NCBI GenBank assembly: GCA_015183035.1 | Contig: JACZZP010000003.1 | Coordinates: forward strand, 1,178,001 to 1,242,000 | Source: Meloidogyne chitwoodi | Lineage: Eukaryota > Nematoda > Chromadorea > Rhabditida > Meloidogynidae | Length of the DNA: 64,000 nt | Reading direction: 5' to 3' | Shown here: positions 59,301 to 64,000 of the stretch, piece after piece | Layout of the letters: every line of letters begins with the position of its first letter | Position numbering within the stretch: the stretch's first letter is position 1 | Position numbers and translations under genes: made by a program | Notes under the pieces: generated by a model | What the model saw: the letters and a program-made list of their open reading frames with translations, nothing else | Databases searched by the model: none | Told to the model about the DNA's origin: nothing

Positions 59301-59380
59301 AAGTTTACGGCACACTTTCTCAAAAAATATGGATTAGAGAATAGCCGAAGGATATATTTAGCTTGTTTATTGACTAACAT
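56310..59380 (-). CDS. ABCB7: ABCB7 / ATM1-type mitochondrial ABC exporter
   Basis: Half-transporter of the inner mitochondrial membrane that exports a sulfur/glutathione compound needed for cytosolic Fe-S protein assembly. About 13 exons read from ATG 59380. The first 90 residues are basic and aromatic, fitting a mitochondrial presequence. The membrane domain has [80 protein letters not shown] and [13 protein letters not shown]. The nucleotide-binding domain has Walker [10 protein letters not shown] (57244-57275), Q-loop [13 protein letters not shown], signature [16 protein letters not shown] (about 56810-56860), Walker [13 protein letters not shown] and the switch IAHRL. The C-terminus CCGNMSCNR parallels the Cys-containing end of ABCB7. 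A small inverted-repeat element lies in one intron. Confidence 0.94.
58120..58245. mobile_element. 126-bp MITE-like inverted repeat in an ABCB7 intron
   Basis: CCAGATGTGAGGA (58120-58132) and TCCTCACATCTGG (58233-58245) are perfect 13-bp inverted ends. The similarity weakly continues inward (GAATATATGTAT appears in both arms). No target duplication was found. It fills most of the intron between exons ending ...AMAGCI and starting [13 protein letters not shown]. Confidence 0.6.
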
Positions 59381-60021
59381 CTTAACAAAAATATCTTTAA
59401 TAAAATTTAAAATTAACACTATAAATTCATAGAAATACACGCATAAATATGTAATTCTGTTTATATAACCAAAATATATATACATATATAATTTCTAGAA
59501 AAAATTTTTTATTCAAAGTATGATTGTGAAGATTGAGATTTAGAAATCTTATTTGATTGGCCAATAAAAATACAATGACAAAAAACTGATAAGAATATAT
59601 TAATATTTACGTCATAATTAATATCTATAAATTGCAAATTAAAATAAATATTATGTATTAATTTCATTTTTTACATAATTTTAAGCAAAAAACATCAAAT
59701 CAAAATAAGATTTTCGATTATTTACAATTCATAGATTTATTAGAGTTGAGCGAGGCCGAGCCTATTTTCTGATTTAGATTTTATTTATATAGAAAGATTA
59801 CGAAACGAGATCGGTAAATATTTATTGTCTAGACTTAAAAACGGCTCTTTTTCTAGGGATTCGTTAAAAACCTAGGCCAACAACTCTAGTATCATTAAAA
59901 ATAAAGTCATTTACAGTCGGGTGGTTAACATTTTCAATGAAAATTGGAATTTCTTAAGAGCTTCCCCATTAAGAAAATTGTTTCAATCATAGTCATTTAA
60001 TCTACTTTCCTTCAAAATTCT
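59381..60021. other. Intergenic region with a possible degenerate inverted-repeat element
   Basis: 641 bp between the ABCB7 start and the TMEM50 stop, both on the minus strand. TAGAGTTG at 59741-59748 is inverted as CAACTCTA at 59881-59888, with GGCC and AGGCTC/GAGCC-like words inside, so 59741-59888 may be a decayed MITE. The remainder is AT-rich without recognised sites. Confidence 0.4.
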
Positions 60022-60670
60022 TTAATCCCAAAGCTCTTCACTTCGCCCAAATTTGTAGGTAAGCGATGCAAGAAAAGTAAGAAGTGTATGTAAGAAGATA
60101 GCAACACCTGGCCATTTTGGATTATCATTCTTTTGAAGAACATAATCTCCAAACCTTAAAATAGAAAAAAATGTTTAAATAAAATAATTAATAATTTACA
60201 TTATCCATATTCCAGCGATGATACATGCAAAACTGCCTATAAAACCGAACATAAGCCAGATACGAGTACCTAAATGTTGTCAAATCCGTACTTTAACTAT
60301 TCGCTTCAAAAAACCTTTAACGCCAAGAACGCCTTCTTCGGAGTAGAGACCTTCAAGTGCACGATTTGAGACCGAATTTACCCTTAAAACATTAATGATT
60401 TAAGATCTGTATATTAATTACATGAACATGGATAAACTACAAGCCAAGGCGAGAGCGAAATACCAATTATTCCAATTTCCGGTTGGCGTAAATACAACAG
60501 CAGTGTCAATAACTAACCACCATGCAAAAAAAAACTTTTTAAAATTTCAAAAATTAGTCATATAAAACATAAATTACCAAGAATCCAGCAAATACCGCGG
60601 AATATGTGTTTCGTCGGGTGTCCCAATCAAAAGAAGTATTATGTTGAAGCGTATCGAAGCAACCAAACAT
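60022..60670 (-). CDS. TMEM50: TMEM50 family four-pass membrane protein
   Basis: Small conserved ER/Golgi-type membrane protein of poorly defined function (TMEM50A/B, SMP1). Four exons or so read from ATG 60670 (MFGCFDTL). [33 protein letters not shown] matches the family's WGEKRNT...AAGVLFFTGWW segment in its first transmembrane helix. NSVSNRALEG, SEEGVLGVKGTRIWLMFGFIGSF, WIMFGDYVL, PGVAIFLHTLLTFLASL and the terminal KFGRSEELWD all match in order, including the family's ending KFGRTEDLW. The length of about 160 residues is normal. The intron after GVLGVKG is placed by this alignment. Confidence 0.93.
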
Positions 60671-60991
60671 TATTTAATTTAAACAAAATCAAAAATACTG
60701 AAAAAATAAATTATAAATAATGAACCTCCTACTGTCTAGCAAAGAGAAAAAATGTAAAGAATTTTCTCATCATTCTCTCTCGTTTTTCTTTCTTTCTAAA
60801 TATAGCTTACACTGAAAATATTCAAGTAGTCAATGATAAACAAAACATCATTATAAAAATGAATATTATGTATGTATAATCAAAAATTTATTTAAACGAG
60901 ATTGTAAAAAACAATAGCAAAGTTTGCGTACATATGTATTTATAAAGTAGTAATTATTTGAGAAGTGATTTATTTTTAGATTATACTAAAA
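60671..60991. other. Intergenic region, nothing recognised
   Basis: 321 bp between the TMEM50 start and the stop of the next minus-strand gene. A pyrimidine-rich stretch at 60760-60795 and AT-rich sequence are present; no defined site was found. Confidence 0.6.
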
Positions 60992-63900
60992 TCACAGATC
61001 TTCAGGATTGATGGCACCTGCTAGAGCGTGCGACAAACTTTCTTGATCCAAAATTCCAGCTGTTTGATGGGTGTTTATTTGCTGTGGTTGCATCTGATGA
61101 CTGGTGAATGTTGCATGTGGTGGTAAAACAGAGCCATATGGTCTAAAATTCTTTTATATGATACTATAAAAATAAAATGAAGTTAACTGTAATGTCTGAT
61201 AAATAATTTGTGGAGGAGCTCCTTGTTGCATAAAGTAGGTGGCGGATGACTGGGGAACAAATTCTGGCAAACAACCAGGTGGTAGTCCTCGATTCATTGG
61301 TGGTGGTGGCAAAATTGAAGGCATTATTGCAACTTGAGAGCTGCTTACTAAATTTTTAAATTATATTAAAAAAAGTATGACAGATATTAAATGATTATAT
61401 TTAAATAACCATTTGGTGGTGTATTATTTGAAAAAGTTGGAAAATTAGTATTAAAAGGCGCCATTGATCGTTGCTGTAAAATAATACGAGTAGGAGCTAG
61501 CGTTGTTGGATGTGAAATCGTAATCGCTGGCGAAGAGGAAGAAACATTTTTTGTCAATGAATCAATCTATTAAATAAAAATTAAATTTTATGTATTTCTA
61601 GTAAATTTTCACTTTTTGACTTGCAGGTGGTGGTGTGTTATCAGAAGGTCGTAGAAAATATTGTGAGAGTTGTTGTGGATTGACAGGCTGAAAAATAGTT
61701 GTGGACATCTTTGATGATGATAAAGGTATGTTTAAAGCTGATACATCAGTTGTTGGAATAGACTTGGGTGAATTTATTGGATATCCACTAAAATATAATA
61801 AATAAAGAAATTTTAATATTATTGATGTAAAATGTAGCTTTTTAATTAATTAATACAGTTATTATATTAATAAAGTACCTTGCAGTTATTGTTGTCATTT
61901 TATCTAGTTTAGGTTGCGACTTTTCCTTAACAAAAGCTTCCAGTTTAGATTTTATACTCATTTCGATGATATTTGTCTTTGAAGTTGTTGAATCGTCCAG
62001 AATTCCAGCATTATTTATTTTGTTGGGCACATTCAATTTTTCGTTATCAGAAAAAGAAACATAATTAGAAAGAGGTTTATCTGAAATTTTCAATTCTGTT
62101 ATATGTCCTTTTGACGAGGCAGGATCTATTGACAAAGGAATTTCGATCTTTCTTGGTTGTGAATGTAAGATTCTTTGTTTTTCAGAGTTGGAAGATGTAG
62201 TTGGCAATTCAGTGAACTTTTGTTGATCGGAATTAATAAATTTAGTCGTATTGGTCTCTACTAAAGTGGAAGGATTACAATGTTGTCTGGTCACATGTTG
62301 TGGTGATGATTGTTGTGAAGCGGAATTTGTTGAATTTGTCTCTTCAGTAAATTTTTGCTGTGATATCGTGCTTTTAGCGATACTATTCTTTGAAGGTGAT
62401 TGTGATTTAATCTGTTGAAAAGATGTTAGAGTTTCTTCATTATCCTTATAAAAAATATTTTTATTAAAATTAAATTTTATTAAAATTTACTTTAGTTTTT
62501 GTCGTTTGCTTTTTGCCTTTACCACGTCCAACTTTCTTAATTCTTCTATTTGCCTTTTTCTTCCTATTTGGATTTTTTCGTGGCGAAGGTTTCCCACTTT
62601 TCATGGGTAATGGTGATTTATTCTTCATTATTATTTTCTCGCCTTTTGATATTTTATTTGTAAACTCCTCTTCCTCATCATCACCCGAACTATTAATACT
62701 ATCTTCATCGCTAGATTCATTTTCAACATCATCTTCATCATCGACAGCCTCATTTTCAAGTTCTACTTCAGCTTCTTCCTCTTCTTCATCAGCTTCAACT
62801 TCTTCCATTTCGTCAGGCATAAATTCGTCCGCATCATCAAATAATGGTTTATCATCTAACTTGCTATTTAAAACACAGGTATTCTGGTTAGAATATACCG
62901 TTTTACTTTTTGAAATGTTTTCACTATTATTATGATCGTCTGTCTATAGTTTAAATTAAAAATAGTGATTAATTTATTTTCAAGCTAAGGCTCACCTTAT
63001 TTTCCTCATACTTCGTTTCTTGATCTTCCACATTGCAATCGTACATTTCCTCTTCTTCTTCCTCATCGTCGCAGACAACCTGTTCAATTAAACGCGCACC
63101 GACCTTCGCCGCAGCCTTCCTTAGTGGCCGCCCTGCTTCAGTAATCTCCTCTTCATCAGATGAATTCACATATTTTTTAAGATGCTTCGATTTAAGTGAA
63201 TCAGAATCACTTATGTCCTGTTGTATCTGATTCTCATCTTCTGAAGTGCTTATTTCATTCCTTCTAAAATTTAAAGAATAGATCATTTATGTATATACAT
63301 GACTGAATTTATTAATTCATTAAATTCAAAATATTAAACAAATTAATACCTTTTATTCTTTGCTTTAGAAGCCAAACGATTCCTTTTCTTTCCACAGTAT
63401 CGTTTTCTACTTTCATCAATATAATCAGGATCGGAATCGTCATTAATGAACTCGTCATCACTTTTATGTCGGGACCAAATTCCCCTATAGGAGTTAAAAA
63501 TATAAAATTTAAAGCTAAAACCTTGTTCTAGTACGACGTTCGGATGGAAGGTACTGAAAGTTTATTTATTGTTAGATGAAAATTAAATAATTTATAAAGA
63601 TGGAAATACAAACGATACCTCATCCTCAGATGGCTCAGGATCTTCTTCCATATTATCGGCACTACTCTCATGCCATTCGTCCTTAAACGTAACTAAAAAA
63701 TATTTTAAATAAAATTTAATAATACCGTATCCGAATCTGTAACATCACCAACATCCAAGTCAGTTAAACGCTTATTTTTCTTTCCAGCTCTACTTTTTTG
63801 GATTTTTGCTTTAGGCGGTCTCGCCGGCGCGTCTCGCCCACGTGAAGGTATAACAGATTCATTTTTGTCGTCCTTATTGTTAGAATCACACTCGCGCCGC

Positions 63901-64000
63901 ATGTTTTGTTGATTTTCAGCATCAAATATGTTCTTATTGTTCGACTTAAGTTCAAATAATAAATTTAAAATACACAATTCTTAAAAAATTTATAAGAACT
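60992..64000 (-). CDS. Unrecognised acidic/basic nuclear protein, 3' part (5' end outside the window)
   Basis: At least ten exons read on the minus strand, running in from the right edge to TGA at 60992. The visible N-terminal part is highly charged: KAKIQKSRAGKKNKRLTD, DPEPSEDEYLPSERRTRT, RGIWSRHKSDDEF, RKRYCGKKRNRLASKAKNKR. Long Glu/Asp runs follow (VCDDEEEEEEMYD; 62690-62820), then a Lys/Arg-rich block at 62513-62625 (RKNPNRKKKANRRIKKVGRG) that should be a nuclear localisation signal. The C-terminal third is Ser/Thr/Pro/Gln-rich and disordered, ending ESLSHALAGAINPEDL. Alternating acidic and basic tracts suggest a chromatin or histone-binding protein, in the style of RSF1-like remodelling subunits, but no folded domain is visible here and the identity is open. 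Confidence 0.6.

Noticed and set aside
62513..62935. Plus-strand Ser-rich ORF of 140 codons
   Set aside because: It is the antisense of the Asp/Glu-rich coding region on the minus strand, where GAA/GAT codons read backwards as Ser and Phe.
1..64000. CRISPR arrays, bacterial operons or horizontally acquired bacterial genes
   Set aside because: No spaced direct repeats of CRISPR type were seen, and every recognisable gene is an intron-containing animal-type gene. The only regular array is the uniform 15-bp minisatellite without unique spacers.

Overview
The window is nuclear DNA from a nematode, most likely a tylenchid or root-knot (Meloidogyne-like) species. The evidence is very AT-rich intergenic DNA, dense genes with many short introns (mostly about 40-100 bp), T-rich AG acceptors just before start codons that look like trans-splice sites, a vitellogenin gene carrying VPE1/VPE2-type promoter motifs, and Asn/Gln-rich insertions in proteins. 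The species assignment is inference. All gene models were read by eye from splice signals and protein similarity, so exon edges may be off by a few bases.

Layout. 265-694 is a foldback element. 858-8853 (+) encodes the anaphase-promoting complex subunit APC1, interrupted by a 1.4 kb intron holding a 15-bp minisatellite. 9225-10340 (-) is an unrecognised tail-anchored-like protein. 11510-18055 (-) is a vitellogenin. 18506-20261 is a large nested foldback transposon. 20428-20946 (-) is a small single-pass membrane protein and 21290-23380 (-) a rhodopsin-type GPCR. A gene-poor, extremely AT-rich stretch (23381-28258) holds one small secreted Gly/Cys-rich protein gene (26449-26799). 28259-29666 (+) is PAR-6. 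30474-38094 (+) is DCAF1, followed 142 bp later by PIG-L (38237-39126, +).

On the minus strand four genes follow one another: a KIND-FERM-PDZ protein (53223-47227), MAT1/MNAT1 (46836-45592), transportin-3 (45412-40987) and a ZDHHC24-like palmitoyltransferase (40797-39519). The last three are about 180-190 bp apart, a spacing that suggests an operon. Then come SRRM1/RSR-1 (54535-56160, +), the mitochondrial ABC exporter ABCB7 (59380-56310, -), TMEM50 (60670-60022, -) and the 3' part of an unrecognised acidic nuclear protein (beyond the right edge to 60992, -).

Functionally this is mostly a housekeeping gene neighbourhood (cell cycle, ubiquitin ligase, splicing, nuclear import, TFIIH kinase, Fe-S export, GPI synthesis, palmitoylation, polarity). 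It is peppered with small non-autonomous DNA transposons. Four of them have direct target-site duplications that can be read in the sequence: 9 bp at two copies of one family, and 8 bp at two unrelated elements. The less ordinary items are the transposons, the minisatellite that sits where part of APC1 is missing, a tRNA-like RNA candidate inside the SRRM1 first intron, and the conserved vitellogenin promoter motifs.
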